The notes beneath the pieces were generated by a model. The model saw only the letters and a program-made list of their open reading frames with translations. It was not told the origin of the DNA and did no database searches. A stretch of 64,000 bases of DNA from Agarophyton chilense (taxonomy: Eukaryota; Rhodophyta; Florideophyceae; Gracilariales; Gracilariaceae), in contig JARGXX010000018.1 in assembly GCA_030374765.1 (NCBI GenBank), positions 91,312 to 155,311 on the forward strand, read 5' to 3'. Both the position numbers and the translations under genes were made by a program. Of the stretch, positions 1-10,400 are shown piece by piece; the first letter of the stretch is position 1, and each line of letters opens with the position of its first letter.

Positions 1-14
1 CCAAAGAAGATGCC

Positions 15-632
15 ATGGAGGTTTTATCCGTATTGGATACAGGGGCCGCTCCCAACCTCATCCACCAGGATGCAGTTCCGGGGTTGAGGATAACCCCATT
101 GGCACACGCTCAGAAGTCCCTCGGACTTAACGACGCAGGAGGGCATGCCCTCAAAATACGCGGCACCACCGTGCTAACCGTCTGCGTCGCGGATTATCTG
201 GCACGCGTGCCATTCCTGGTCGCCGAACGTCTGAGTACAGACGTGATCCTAGGATGTGATTTCATCGATAAGCATGTTGACGCTATCCACCCTAAAAGGG
301 GGACCCTATATATGAGTAACTACTCATCTGTTCCGATATACCGACGACCGGCATCTGATTGGCGTCGCACGCCACCGAAGGGTGAGGGAAAGAAGCTAAA
401 GAAGGACCCCTTCTACCATTGCAGACGTATTCACGTCGCACGGAAGATAGCCCTTTCTCCTAGCTCTGAAACCATCGTCTTGACGAGGTGCGCAGATGGA
501 AGAAGATTCTTCCTCCAGCCAGAAGAGAACTCTTCGACAAATATCGCGTTCGTTTGGCGAATGGCGTCGCCAACGTTCGCAGCAACAGACCGTTCAGAGT
601 TATTGTCGCCAACTTCGCTCGTCACGAAGTGA
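15..632 (+). pseudogene. GY1 retropepsin-like aspartic protease region
   Basis: The frame opens with the retropepsin active-site pattern LDTGAAPNLI; the catalytic Asp codon is at 36-38. A typical second half follows, with VILGCDFIDKHVDAI matching the ILG flap-distal motif of gypsy proteases. The protease cleaves the Gag-Pol polyprotein inside the particle. The real reading frame leaves this ORF around 490-530 and continues in the frame of the RT region, so the last 40 or so codons of this ORF are out of frame. The corresponding stretch in GY4 (45504-45800) aligns by eye, including the DAI and PI residues after the flap. The true start of the polyprotein is outside the window. Confidence 0.8.
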
Positions 633-2266
633 CGCTTTGTAAAGGACAAGTCCTTGGTCGTGCTGTTCCGCAGCGCCCGTCAGACATCTACGAAATCCTG
701 CACGATCGACAACCCGAGGAACCGGAACCCGGAAACCTCAGGCCACTCCCGGCATGTGACACTAGAGAGTCGCGGACGACCGAGCCTCCAACGAGCTTCT
801 TGAACTCGATAGATCTCTCGAGGATCTCGCCAAAGATGCAGCGTGCCGAGAAAGAGATACTTGGTAAGCATGAAGACATGTGGAGCGGTAAGCTTGGAGA
901 GATTCGAGGACCTCCTCATCGGATCAAGTTGATGTCAGGGGCAACCCCTGTTCACTCGCAGCCTTATCGAGCTGGACCGAAGATTAGAGAACACGAGTTC
1001 GCCGAAGTTAAGCGTATGCTTGATGCAGATGTCATCGAACCGGCCAGGTCAGAATGGGCAAGCCCAGTTGTCTTTGTTCCGAAACCCGACGGAAGCCTAC
1101 GCTTCTGCGTAGATTATAGGCGCCTAAACGCCCTCACCGTGAAGGATACCTATCCCCTACCCCGCATAGACGAGTGTCTTGACAGCTTGGGCGAGGCCCA
1201 GTTCTTTACCACGCTAGATTGCAATAGCGGGTATAGGCAACTGTCCGTCGCGCCTGAAGATCAGGACAAAACCACGTTCACGTGTCACGCAGGGACCTAT
1301 AGGTTCACTCGTATGCCCTTTGGGCTTTGCAACGCCCCAGCAACGTTCCAGAGAATCGTGGATATCCTGCTAGCAGGATTCAAATGGCAATGTTGCCTGG
1401 TGTATATTGATGATGTCATCATCTTCTCCAAAAATGAGGAGGAACACATACGACATGTGGACGAGATACTCACTGTTCTCAGAAACGCAGGGTTAACCCT
1501 GAAGTTGAAGAAGTGTCACTTCTTTCGGAGGTCAGTAGATTAACTTGACCACGTAATCAAACCGGGCCTGTTGGAAGTTGCCACGAAGAACCTTGAGGCT
1601 CTCCAGAAGGCGCGACCACCTGCGACGCAGACTGAAGTTCGATCCTTTCTCGGAATGTGCAACGTCTACCGACGTTTTGTGCGAAATTTCGCGAAAGTTG
1701 CTGCACCGCTGACGGAGCTTACGAAGAAGGAGGTTTCACCTCGATTGCCGCAGCTCACAGCTGAGCAGTTAGAAGCGTTCGAAATGCTTAAGCAAGCACT
1801 GACGCACGCGCCAGTGTTAAAGCTACCAAGAGCAGACCGCCCGTTTACGGTGGAGACCGATGCCAGTGCTGGCCAGATTGGTTGCGTCTTGACGCAAGTT
1901 CATAACGAAATCCGTCATCCAGTTGGGTATTGGAGCCGGACCTTGTCCGCCACTGAGAGGAGATACTCCACTACGGAGCGAGAATGTCTTGCAGTTGTGT
2001 GGGCGCTGACCATATTACGGCCTTACTTAAAGCGCACGCACTTCACAGTGATCAGCGACCACCAGTCCTTGAGATGGCTTCTCGGATTGTCGGACTCCGA
2101 CGCGAATAGGCGCCTAACTAGATGGAGGTTACGCCTCGCAGAGTATGATTACGAAGATTTACAAGAAGGGCTCGGAAAACCAAGCGGCCGATGCGTTGTC
2201 GCGCATGCCCACAGATGGCGAGACCGCTATGAGACCTTCAGAGGATATACCCTGTTTTGTGTGTGA
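488..2266 (+). pseudogene. GY1 reverse transcriptase and RNase H
   Basis: RT motifs are clear: SEWASPVVFVPKPDGSLRF, the YPLPRIDE block, TLDCNSGYRQL (motif A), MPFGLCNAPATFQ (motif B) and the catalytic LVYIDDVIIF (YIDD) near 1400-1417. An in-frame TAA at 1541-1543 replaces the Tyr expected in the conserved YLGH step. The same frame resumes with FLGMCNVYRRFV and then RNase H, starting VETDASAGQIG near 1850, with TTERECLAVVWAL and ISDHQSLRWLL. The frame shifts again at about 2145-2160, where the RNase H tail (NQAADALSR) moves into another frame. One premature stop and two frameshifts make it a pseudogene; the catalytic residues themselves are preserved. Confidence 0.9.
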
Positions 2267-3518
2267 ACCGGACGCTACAGGTCCGAGCATCACGTTCTGC
2301 AATGCCTCGCATCCTTGGGATGCCGCCCTCGACGTTGAAGAACATGAGCTCACGGCGGTTTCGCTAGAAGAATTGCTCGCCGAGCAAGCCACAGACTCGT
2401 TCTGTGAGGACATGAGAGAACGATCTCTCCATGACCCCAAATGCCGTGTGTACACGGACCACGATGGACTATTAGTCCGCAACGCTAGAATAGATCAAAG
2501 CGAGCAGGTGCTCACACCAAAATCGCTAAGGGAGCGCGTGATGCATATGCATCATTACCCCCGTGTCGCAGGACACCCGGGAGGACGAAGGATGTACGCC
2601 ACGATGCGTCGACGCTATTACTGGCCAAGTATGGCCGCCGATGTGTACCGTTTGGTCAACGAGTGTGACTCGTGTGTGAAGGAGAGGATTTCTCTTGTGA
2701 GAAAAAGCTCCTGATTGAAGCTGTTCCCGGCGACCGCACCGATGGAAAGTGTCGCGATCGACATCCTGGGGCCACTTCAGACTACGAGTAGAGGTAATCG
2801 TTACTTGCTGGTGATCTGTGACCGCTTCACAAAGCTGACGAATACCATCCCTTTGTCGAACACCGATGCGTTCGCAATTGAAAGGGCATTCTGCACCCAT
2901 TGGGTGTTTGTCTACGGACCACCCGTCACTGTCCTGTCGAACAATGGATCTAACTTCGCCTCGAAGCTCTTTCAGAGCGCTTGCCAAATCCTTGGCATCA
3001 AGAACCTCTTCACGTCCACGTACCATCCGCAGACCAACGGTCAAGTCGAGAGGTCCAACCGAACCATGTTGTCTGCCTTGAGGCATTATGTTGCTGAGCA
3101 TCAGCACAACTGGGACCTTTACAGCGATGCGCTGACCTTTGGGTACAATACACAAGTCCATTCTAGAACCGGCCATTCCCCGTTCGAGTTGGTACTCGCT
3201 AACGCCCCGGAGCCGCTGGCTCTACAGAGACTCGGAACCCTAAAAGGGATGGCTCCTCGCGAGATTAAGATGCAGTTTTTGACACAGCTGCGTCAACTGC
3301 TGTCGCGCGCGACCGGTGCCTTAACTAAAGCGCAGCAACGCTACAAGCAGCGATACGATGCTCGCGTCGTTGAGAAGCGGATGCCGGAACCCGGTACGTA
3401 TGTGTACCTGCGGAGGCACTTAGACCCAAGGGAGCCAGAGGTTCCAGGTGAGAAGATCTCCCGTAAATTGAGACGAAAGGTCGTTGGACCTTACAAGGTC
3501 ATCAGCGGTGACGAGTAA
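2145..3518 (+). pseudogene. GY1 integrase
   Basis: The frame holds the end of RNase H and then an HHCC zinc-binding domain: HHYPRVAGHPGG, then CDSCVKE, about 2548-2680. A TGA at 2712-2714 interrupts it. The core follows with the first Asp in VAIDILGPL (codon 2760-2762). The second catalytic Asp is lost: the expected SDNG motif reads SNNG, with AAC at 2940-2942, consistent with one G-to-A change. The Glu is present in NGQVERSN (3048-3050). The C-terminal part contains the GPY-like segment RRKVVGPYKV before a TAA at 3516-3518. Integrases of this family insert the element cDNA; this one would be inactive even without the stops. Confidence 0.88.
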
Positions 3519-3875
3519 AACCACACGGTTCTCATTGAGAACGAAAGACTCGAGGAGCGTCATAACTTGGACCACGTAGTCATTGGGGCGTCTAAGCCGC
3601 CCGCAGTGACGGGAGATGACGAAAGCGTCATAGACAAGATAGTGGGTCATACCCAGGGAGCGGCGGAGGAACGCGAGTACAAAGTTCGGTGGCTCGGATA
3701 TACAGCAGAGGAAGACACCTTCCACACCGCTGATAGCCTGCCGTGGAACCTCGTGGCTCGCTACTGCCAACGACGGAAGATCAGCGTCCCCGACCGGGAT
3801 GAGATACTTCTGCGAGCTAACCATGGCTCCACTCATGACCTAGTCGAGCCCGCTGAGGCAAACTCGCAAGTGTAA
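3519..3875 (+). pseudogene. GY1 chromodomain tail of integrase
   Basis: After the stop at 3516 the same frame continues to 3875. It contains a chromodomain-like segment of about 45 residues: VIDKIVGHTQG, then EYKVRWLGYTAEEDTFH and SLPWNLVARY. The aromatic cage pattern (Y/W/W type residues around YKVRWLGY) resembles chromovirus integrase chromodomains, which steer insertion toward marked chromatin. The match to the family is by motif; I cannot score it here. It belongs to the polyprotein of the preceding integrase and is separated from it by a nonsense codon only. Confidence 0.75.
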
Positions 3876-4128
3876 ACACAACACATTCGCTAGATGGCTA
3901 ACCTACTGGAATGATAGAGCAAAGGAGGCAAGCAGGTGTTCAAGGGAACGCATTTGTTTTATGAAAAGAAGGTTTGTACAGCTACACCTGAGATAATTCC
4001 TCCTCACTATCTAGGAGTTCGTCCCCAGGGGCCGTCGACGGCCCTGCAGGCATGGCAGTACTGCTGATATCAGGGATAGCCCCCGTAGTCGAAGTGGTTG
4101 GTGCGGCTACTGCAGCAGGTCCCGGCGT

Positions 4129-5801
4129 TCACGAAGGGTTGTTGGCCATCCTGGCATGGAGTTGAGCAAGGCTCGTCACCCCGTAGGCCTTGAGGGCATC
4201 CAGTAAAGCTGCAGCGGAGTTCTCTTTTGTAAGCTCACTTGGCAGTGTGGGCACCAATCCAAGTTTTGGCCGTTTAACCAACGATTGGTCGACCATGTCG
4301 ACATCCTTCGGTTCGGAGGCTAGCTTCGCTAGTTGTTGGCGACGCCATTTTGCAAGGCGTACCGAGTTCGTCGAGTTCGACGAGGTAGATACACGGCCTA
4401 CAGAGAGAGGAGCGATGAAGTCCGCCCGCGGATTCTCCACAACGAGGTTGCCTCCTTTGTCATGGATGACTAGGTATTGTTCTGGAATGTCCAGAGCCCA
4501 AAGGATTGGGTTGAAGACAACCCAATCATAGCCACGATGCACCGGAGTTGCTCCATCGTTGTGGGCAGGGCGCATTGCGCCACACATTCGGACGCGTGGC
4601 GTCGCAGGGAAGTCAGGAAACACCACTTCTTTTGGAAGAGAAGACCACCAGGTCTTGTCGATAATTTCGAGTAGAGTCTCCAGACTCTTCGCTTCGGCGT
4701 TGCGTCGCTCGTCATCAGCCAGATCGGGCTCGACGCCAGTGAGATTAAGATCTCTTATGTCCTTGCGTACCGGTGGAGGGATCCACCATAAGCGACACGC
4801 GCGGGCCTCATAGATGAGATGGCGTGCCACCGAGCAGGCTCATTCAGTGCGGAGCACTGTTTGGTATCCAAGATACGTGGTGAAGTATGAGCCACGGTAG
4901 ACGACTACCGGCGGAATTTCGTTGAAGAACCCGTAGGGGACTTCAACTTCCTCCCACCACGATGGCAAAGGCCATGATATGTCGCGGATGACATCTTTCT
5001 GGAAGCAGTCGACCTCGACTTGGTGGTAGGCTACCAGAACCTGGTACTTATGTCGGCGCATGCGCTCGAATTGTCGCCAAGAATGTGGCGTGTACGTCAT
5101 GATTTGGTCGAGCCAAGCGTCCATCGGAGGTAGTAACCTTGCGACAAAGTCGCCTGACGCATGGTGCCTACAGGGGTCGAGGACCCAATTGGCTCCGTTG
5201 TCACGGATGACCGTCGGAGGCAGCACGCGGAGTATTTTCGGATTCCGTAGGATGCGCTCAATCTCCTCGGCACCCATGCCGTTGTGGACTTCCTCGAAGG
5301 TGGTCAGCCAGGGAATCCCCTCATCATCCTCGCAGAGGTACGGGAAAGGCAAGCAAAGCTTGTGAACCAGAGGGCGGTCGTCCGCCCACTTTCAACCCTG
5401 TTCAGGAAGCTTTCGCGTAGCGTGCTCGCTACGTACGGTTCATCCGCCGGACGTCGGTAGAACTCAATGTCTACCCGGCCGATGAAGTCATCGGAAATTA
5501 AGCGGCGGAACGCGGCAAGACGCGCTCGTCGTTCGATTAGCAGCCGCAAGAAGTGACGGCGACCCCACACGGTCAGGTCTGATGAAGGATGGCTAGCCAT
5601 CTCTCCGAAGGTGTATGAGCGGAAGCACTCTTCGATGTCTGAGACATCTCGTAGCCATGTGGCTACTTTCGCGAGTCCTATTGGGACTTCAGGACGGGAC
5701 AAGGTTGTCTCTGAGGCCCAGCGAACCCGTTGAAGCGATCGATCGAAGAGCGGTTCACGGTTGCCATCGCGGCGGCGCTTGCAGGGATCCGTTCTTATCA
5801 T
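4129..5801 (-). pseudogene. Antisense reading frame inside GY1, unknown function
   Basis: Read on the minus strand, three open pieces join into one coding region of about 550 residues: 5801-5304, 5352-4840 and 4830-4129. The last two are in one frame, separated only by a TGA at 4840-4842. The first needs a frameshift somewhere near 5310-5410. The composition looks protein-like (Trp/Arg-rich segments such as RDISWPLPSWWEE, a Lys/Arg-rich tail near RLAKWRRQQLAKL). I recognise no domain. It sits between the chromodomain and the polypurine tract, facing the opposite way to gag-pol. Antisense ORFs in this position are known from some plant gypsy lineages (Tat/Retand type). It could also be an unrelated captured gene. 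Confidence 0.55.
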
Positions 5802-5892
5802 ACTGTGCGCGGCACAGTTGAAGCAATATCAGCGATGCTGTGCTGTCTTGTGATCGGGATCACTCTTGGCTGTAGCGGGGACGCTACAAGCT

Positions 5893-5905
5893 GAGAAGGG
5901 GGTGA
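5893..5905 (+). promoter_or_regulatory. GY1 polypurine tract
   Basis: A purine run (GAGAAGGGGG, then TGA) lies directly upstream of the inferred LTR start at 5906. Polypurine tracts prime plus-strand DNA synthesis in LTR retroelements. A GAGAAGGGG run also occurs near 52259 in the related GY4, close to its 3' LTR. Confidence 0.65.
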
Positions 5906-7084
5906 TGTGACGCAACGCGCCGGGCCCTTATTGAGGACAAGTAGCCACCCTCCTCCGACCTCCTTACACTAAGCAGTGACGACGCCGTAATAGCTGGCAT
6001 ACTGCCAGGATGGAATACCGTGCATGGCGCTAGGTGTCATACGTGTGGCAATGGCCGGCAGCTAGTTCGTGTGGTTGGCACCATACAGTGCTCTGCACTG
6101 CTGCCTTGTAATTTTTATTTGTATTTATTAGTTGTAATCTATCGTAATGGCTAACTGCTAAGCGGCAGGCGGTACTTGAGCGCCGGGTCACCGGGGACTA
6201 GACCGAAGTAAAGTCCAAGAGGTGAGAGACGCCTCCCAACTACTAGTTCGTGTCTTGAGACTATAGGGTTATCAGACCTTCGTTCCCAGTCGACGCCGAC
6301 AAGACAGGCAGCAGTCTGATCAACTGCTGCAGAGGTATCTCTCGCGTTTTAGCCTATCGAATATTCCCCGTCCAGTCCTTGCCCTCACGGCCATCGGTAG
6401 CCGCGTGGCGCATTGCACTTTCACTCGGTCTATTGGACCGCTGGCAGTTCTACTGCCCGAGCAGATTGTAGACCCGTATCCGTTGGATACCGAAGTGTGG
6501 ATCGGGAGCCTCGGATAAGTGAGTATCACTTCCAGGTGCAGCTGGTAAAGCCAGGCAGGCGCATTCGTCTGGGCGCTGGTTCAATCCCAGGGCTTGCCCT
6601 GCTTTGTTATCGTCACCCGTTGGGTGTGAGTGATTACCACTTTGTGGCGCCAGTCGGCATAGCCAAGCAGACGCTCTCGTCTGAGCGCTGGTACAATCTC
6701 AGGGCTTGCCCTGCTTTGTTATCGCCATTCGTTGGGTGAAGTGGTTGGTGCGTCGTTGCCGACGCTAAGGTCGTGGCGCTCGTCCGGGCTCTGGTACAAT
6801 CCCGGGGCTCGCCCCGGCTACTCGTCATACGCGGCGTATATCCAGGCCGATCACTTCGGTTCGTGTCGGATCGACACCACTCCGAGCACGTCTTCCGGAC
6901 GCCAAGAGCTCCTGTGGAACGATAGGAGTCTGTGTCTAGTCGACACTCCTCGCCTGTGAGACGACGCCTCTCTTGAGTCGTTGCGGACTCTAGGGCCAGA
7001 TAGCCGACCCCGGCTTTCCAGGCTCTGCCTGTGCGTAGCTCTCGCCGGCCGCGGCTGGTCTCCCGAGTAGCGCATTGCGTTACA
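5906..7084 (+). repeat. GY1 3' LTR
   Basis: Inferred from structure because the 5' copy is outside the window. It begins TGTGACGCAA and ends TTGCGTTACA, an imperfect inverted repeat with TG/CA ends (9 of 10 pairs). It follows a polypurine tract and is followed at once by unrelated copia coding sequence. The length is 1179 bp. It contains three tandem copies of a roughly 105-bp unit (6541-6830). Its opening sequence and an AT-rich stretch at 6080-6160 resemble the GY4 LTRs. ORFs seen in it on either strand look accidental. Confidence 0.7.
6541..6830 (+). repeat. Tandem repeats with conserved hairpin in GY1 LTR
   Basis: Three diverged copies of a unit with spacing of about 112 and 103 bp are aligned by the block GCGCTGGT..CAATC. 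Each copy carries a short hairpin: CAGGGC-TT-GCCCTG at 6588-6601 and 6700-6713, and CCGGGGC-TC-GCCCCGG at 6802-6817. The third copy differs at both arms of one base pair yet still pairs. The block GGTTCAATCCC just before the first hairpin loosely resembles a pol III B box, but no A box or tRNA fold accompanies it. Confidence 0.75.
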
Positions 7085-7118
7085 GGATGATTCGAACAGA
7101 AATTCATCACATTTTCTA

Positions 7119-7442
7119 ATGGCCGAACAGAACGTAAATAAATCATCTGGAACTCGGTATATGGACTCTGGGGCATCATTTAACATGACAAACGACGAAA
7201 AATGGTTTACGGAAGGAACAGTCAAGAATATCAACTCTATAAGTATACGACTTGGAGATGGATCAAGCGTATTTTCCAACGCAGAAGGAGATCTTTCGAT
7301 GGACATTTTTATTTATGGAAAGAAAAGCACTATTTCAGTTCATAATGTGCTTTATATTTCTGAAATCGCAATGAATATTATTTCTATTGGACAAATTGAC
7401 GAACGTGGTCTCTCAGTTGAATTCAAAAATGGATGGTGCTAG
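7119..7442 (+). pseudogene. CO1 aspartic protease region
   Basis: The frame contains the copia protease signature YMDSGASFNMTND (active-site DSG), then IRLGDGSSVFSNAEGD and VHNVLYISEIAMNIISIGQ, the usual YVPDLxxNLLS-like block. It ends at a TAG at 7441. It has no credible start of its own, being an internal slice of a polyprotein whose gag lies upstream. This protease would cleave Gag-Pol. The reading continues after 7442 in broken form toward the integrase zinc region. Confidence 0.8.
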
Positions 7443-7587
7443 GTAGTGTTAAAAAACACAAATGAAACTCTGCTTCAAGAATGGAAAGAAAACTAAACAT
7501 ACAGTTTCAGAAGCATGAGGAAACACAGAGAAAACATTATGTGAATACCGCAAAATATCAAATGACTATGAACAGTGACACGCCAGA

Positions 7588-8358
7588 TTGGGACACGCTG
7601 GGGAAACAGTTTTAAAACAAATTGTTTCAGAGAAAGCAGAAACCGGAATCCCTGAAGCTCTAAAGGACAAAATTAGTGACACATGCAAAGATTGCGTTAT
7701 TGAAAGAATGGATTCAAAATCGTTTAAACCACTGGGAAAATATCACTGCAAAGACAAGCTAGAGCTGATCCGTACGAATCTTTTTGGATCAATGAGCACG
7801 GAATCGAAAGCAGGAAAATTTTATTTTATAACATTCACGGATGACTACACCAGAAAAACATTTGTCTATTTTATGAAAAGCAAAGGTGAAACCACAGCAA
7901 AAATTACGGATTTCGTGACGATGATCGAGAAAGAAACAGACATCTCTGTGAAACGGATTCGGAGCGACAGAGGTGGTGAGTATATTTCTGAAAAACTTCA
8001 GACATTTTTAAAGAGGAAAGGAATTATTCAAGAGCTAACAGCAGCTCATCAGCCACAACAAAATGGAATTGCCGAGAGAATTAATCGAACCCTATGTGGA
8101 AAAGCTCGATGCATGCTGTACTATTAAGGTTTACCTAAACTATTTTGGGCAGAAACAGTTCAAACTGCAAATGCGTTAAGAAACTTTATGCCAACGAAAA
8201 TTCTCGGAGACATGAGTCCTTTTGAAAAATGGTCTGGAAGCAAACCAAACATTTTTCATTTTCGCGTTTCTGGATGCAAAGAGTTTGTTTTAATTCCAAA
8301 AGACAATAGAAGGAAGTGGGATCCAAAGGCCAAACTATGTACTTTTCTTGGATAATAA
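7588..8358 (+). pseudogene. CO1 integrase
   Basis: Contains the gag-pre-integrase tail (GHAGETVLKQIV, CKDCVIERM) and the rve core. The first catalytic Asp appears replaced: the usual HTDL motif reads RTNL, Asn codon at 7777-7779. The second Asp is present in RSDRGGEYIS and the Glu in NGIAERINRT. A TAA follows CMLYY at about 8125. The same frame then continues through LFWAETVQTANALRNF to a double stop at 8353-8358. It is a pseudogene with at least three premature stops and one lost metal ligand. Confidence 0.85.
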
Positions 8359-8699
8359 GGGAAGAATTACCGAATCATGGATGCTAAGACAAAGAGACTT
8401 GTCGTGAGTGCGAACGCTAAATTTCAAGATATACCGGATACAAGGAATTTTGAGATTGAAGTAAGAACGGAAAAATATATTTAGAATCAGGAAGAAACAC
8501 ATCCAATATTATCGGAAAATATTCAAGAACAACATGACGTTCACGAAGACAATGAAAAAATATTGACGCGGTTCCCAGAAGTTCAGAAAGAATCAGAACA
8601 CGGCCTACATGTCTAACTTACGAACATGCTGATGAAAATGAGGGGACTTCACAAGGAGCAGCAATGATTCTGTCTAATGAGACAGAATCGAAAACATAC

Positions 8700-9494
8700 A
8701 ATGATGCAATAACAGGATCGGACAAAAACAATTGGAAGATCGCAATGGAAAAAGAAACGACTTCTTTACAGGAAAACCAAACATGGAAACTTGTTTAAGT
8801 CTCACCGAAAATGAGAATATTTCCTCCAGGATTGGTATATAAAGTCAAGCAGAAATCTGGAAATCAAGACAGAATACTCAAAGCTCGGCTGGTATGCAGA
8901 GGGTATCAACAAGAATACGGACTTGACTATTTCGAGACATACGCACCTGTTGTGAGAATGGAATTTCTTCGGACCATGCTAGCAGTTGCATTATAAACCA
9001 AAATGCACATATGTCAAATGGATGGGAAGACTGCTCTCTTAAATGGAATAATTGAGGAAGAACTCTACATGTACCAACCTGAAGGTTATATTGATGCAGA
9101 AAATCCAACTCACGTATGCAAACTTGAGAAATCAATTTATGGACTGAATCAGGCACCAAAAGCATGGTAAAAGGTAATTAGCAAAGTATTGGACAATATG
9201 AACTTTGAGAGATCCCATGGCGACAGAGGGATCTTTATTGGAAATATTCACAGCAACATTATCTATATTGCACTATATGTAGATGATTTGGTGATGGCAT
9301 GCTGTGATAAGGGTATTCTGGATATGGTTAAAAATCAACTTAGCTCAACATTCAAAATGAAAGACCTAGGAAAAATTCATCATGTTTTGGGAATTGAAAT
9401 TGATTGCAGCCGAGAGGAAGGACATATGAAACTTGCAAAAACAAATTATACTAGAACGATTTTGAATCGATTCAATATCGAGTTGTGCAAATAA
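8700..9494 (+). pseudogene. CO1 reverse transcriptase
   Basis: Copia RT blocks are seen in one frame between stops: NNWKIAMEKETTSL, LVCRGYQQEYGLDY, ETYAPVVRMEFLR, ELYMYQPEGY, KSIYGLNQAPKAW and the catalytic IALYVDDLVMAC (YVDD intact, near 9272). Stops interrupt it at about 8797, 8994, 9168 and 9492; several stand where copia proteins have Tyr or Gln. Between 8359 and 8700 the linker to the integrase is decayed and has no long frame. RT copies element RNA into DNA in the particle; this copy cannot make a full protein. Confidence 0.87.
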
Positions 9495-10234
9495 TTTAAT
9501 ACGCCCATGGAAACAAATATAATTCTTCGAAAGAAAGATAATAAGGAAATGAATATTGAAAACATCCCGTACACAGAACTTCTCGGCTCCTTGATGTAAT
9601 TGATGCTGGGAACAAAACCAGACTTGGCTTTTGCTATTGAGGTACTCAGCCAGTTTTTTGAAAATCATTCGATGGAGCATTGGAAAGCCTGCAAACGAAT
9701 GTTGAGGTATGTCCAGGAAACCAAGGATTCCTTCTTGCTGTATACAAGAGATGAAACACCCAAATTAGCATTATACAGTGATGCAAGTTGGGGAAATACA
9801 GAAGAACGAAAATCTATCTCTGGATTTAGGACTTACTACGGAAAATGCCTTATATCATGGAGCAGCAAAATCAGAATACTGTTGCTCCGTCATTCACTGA
9901 AGCCGAACTAATAGCTCTATCTGAGACTGTGAAAGAAGGACAAGGAATTTAAAAAATATTGTATTACTTGGCATATGAAATTATCACCCATTTCAAAATC
10001 TTTGTTGACAATTGGTCTACGATTGCTATATCTAAAAAGGAAGGCATTCATGGAAAGACCAAACATATATCTATAAGTTTTTTTTATGTTCAAAAATGCA
10101 TGACGAATGGAGAGCTGGTTCTTGAGTACTGTCGAACAGAAGACAGGGCAGCTGATATTTTTACGAAGTCACTGAACAGAATCAAGCACTGGAATTTCAT
10201 GAATATGCTTGGGTTAAGGCAGTTATCAAGTTGA
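9495..10234 (+). pseudogene. CO1 RNase H and C-terminus
   Basis: The RT-RNase H connection reads GSLM, stop at 9598, then LMLGTKPDLAFAIEVLSQF and the RNase H start LALYSDASWGNTEERKSISGF. The frame shifts near 9890-9960. The end follows with DNWSTIAISKKEGIHGKTKHI and RAADIFTKSLNRIKHWNFM, the standard copia C-terminus, with stop at 10232-10234. The purine run TTGAGGGAGGG at 10231-10241 serves as a polypurine tract. Confidence 0.85.
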
Positions 10235-10241
10235 GGGAGGG

Positions 10242-10400
10242 TGTTGTAGAAACCCCTAGAAGGTCTTAAGGAAACAACTAGAAACTCCTCTATGAATTAG
10301 AATTGTGTAGATGCATATAGCAACTCGAGCTGTAATTGACCGGGTTGTTTTCCTCTTTCCAAGTATTTATAGGGCAGGCGCGACCGTGGAATTGCGTTGA
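10242..10400 (+). repeat. CO1 3' LTR, start only
   Basis: Begins TGTTGTAGAAACCCC directly after the polypurine tract of CO1. A TATA-like TATTTATAGG lies near 10363. I found no matching TTCTACAACA end, so the LTR may be truncated or longer than shown. The right coordinate is arbitrary. Confidence 0.45.

Larger units (their letters stand above)
1..7084 (+). mobile_element. GY1: 3' part of a Ty3/gypsy chromovirus-like LTR retrotransposon
   Basis: Seen in order on the plus strand: aspartic protease, reverse transcriptase, RNase H, integrase and chromodomain, then a long minus-strand reading frame, a polypurine tract and an LTR ending at 7084. This order (RT before integrase, chromodomain last) is the Ty3/gypsy chromovirus arrangement. 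Gag and the 5' LTR lie left of the window. The coding part is broken by at least two frameshifts (near 490-530 and 2145-2160) and in-frame stops at 1541, 2712 and 3516, so the copy is dead. It adjoins copia sequence exactly at its LTR end, which suggests it inserted into CO1. The protease-to-integrase organisation matches GY4 at 42.6-56 kb. Confidence 0.9.
7085..10400 (+). mobile_element. CO1: decayed Ty1/copia element, 5' end missing
   Basis: Plus-strand remnants occur in copia order: protease, integrase, RT, RNase H. The left edge coincides with the end of the GY1 LTR, so the 5' part of CO1 probably lies left of GY1. The element is AT-rich and carries many stop codons, several being TAA where Tyr or Gln is expected. 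A G-rich tract and a TG-starting LTR follow the last codon near 10242. The right end is not clear; 10400 is a guess. All domains are recognisable, so the element is old but still one unit. Confidence 0.85.

Noticed and set aside
2526-3176. Minus-strand ORF of 216 codons opposite GY1 integrase
   Set aside because: Complement of a recognised integrase; no motif of its own.
6634-7306. Minus-strand ORFs across the GY1 LTR and CO1 start
   Set aside because: They cross an element boundary, so they cannot be one gene; shadows of LTR and copia sequence.
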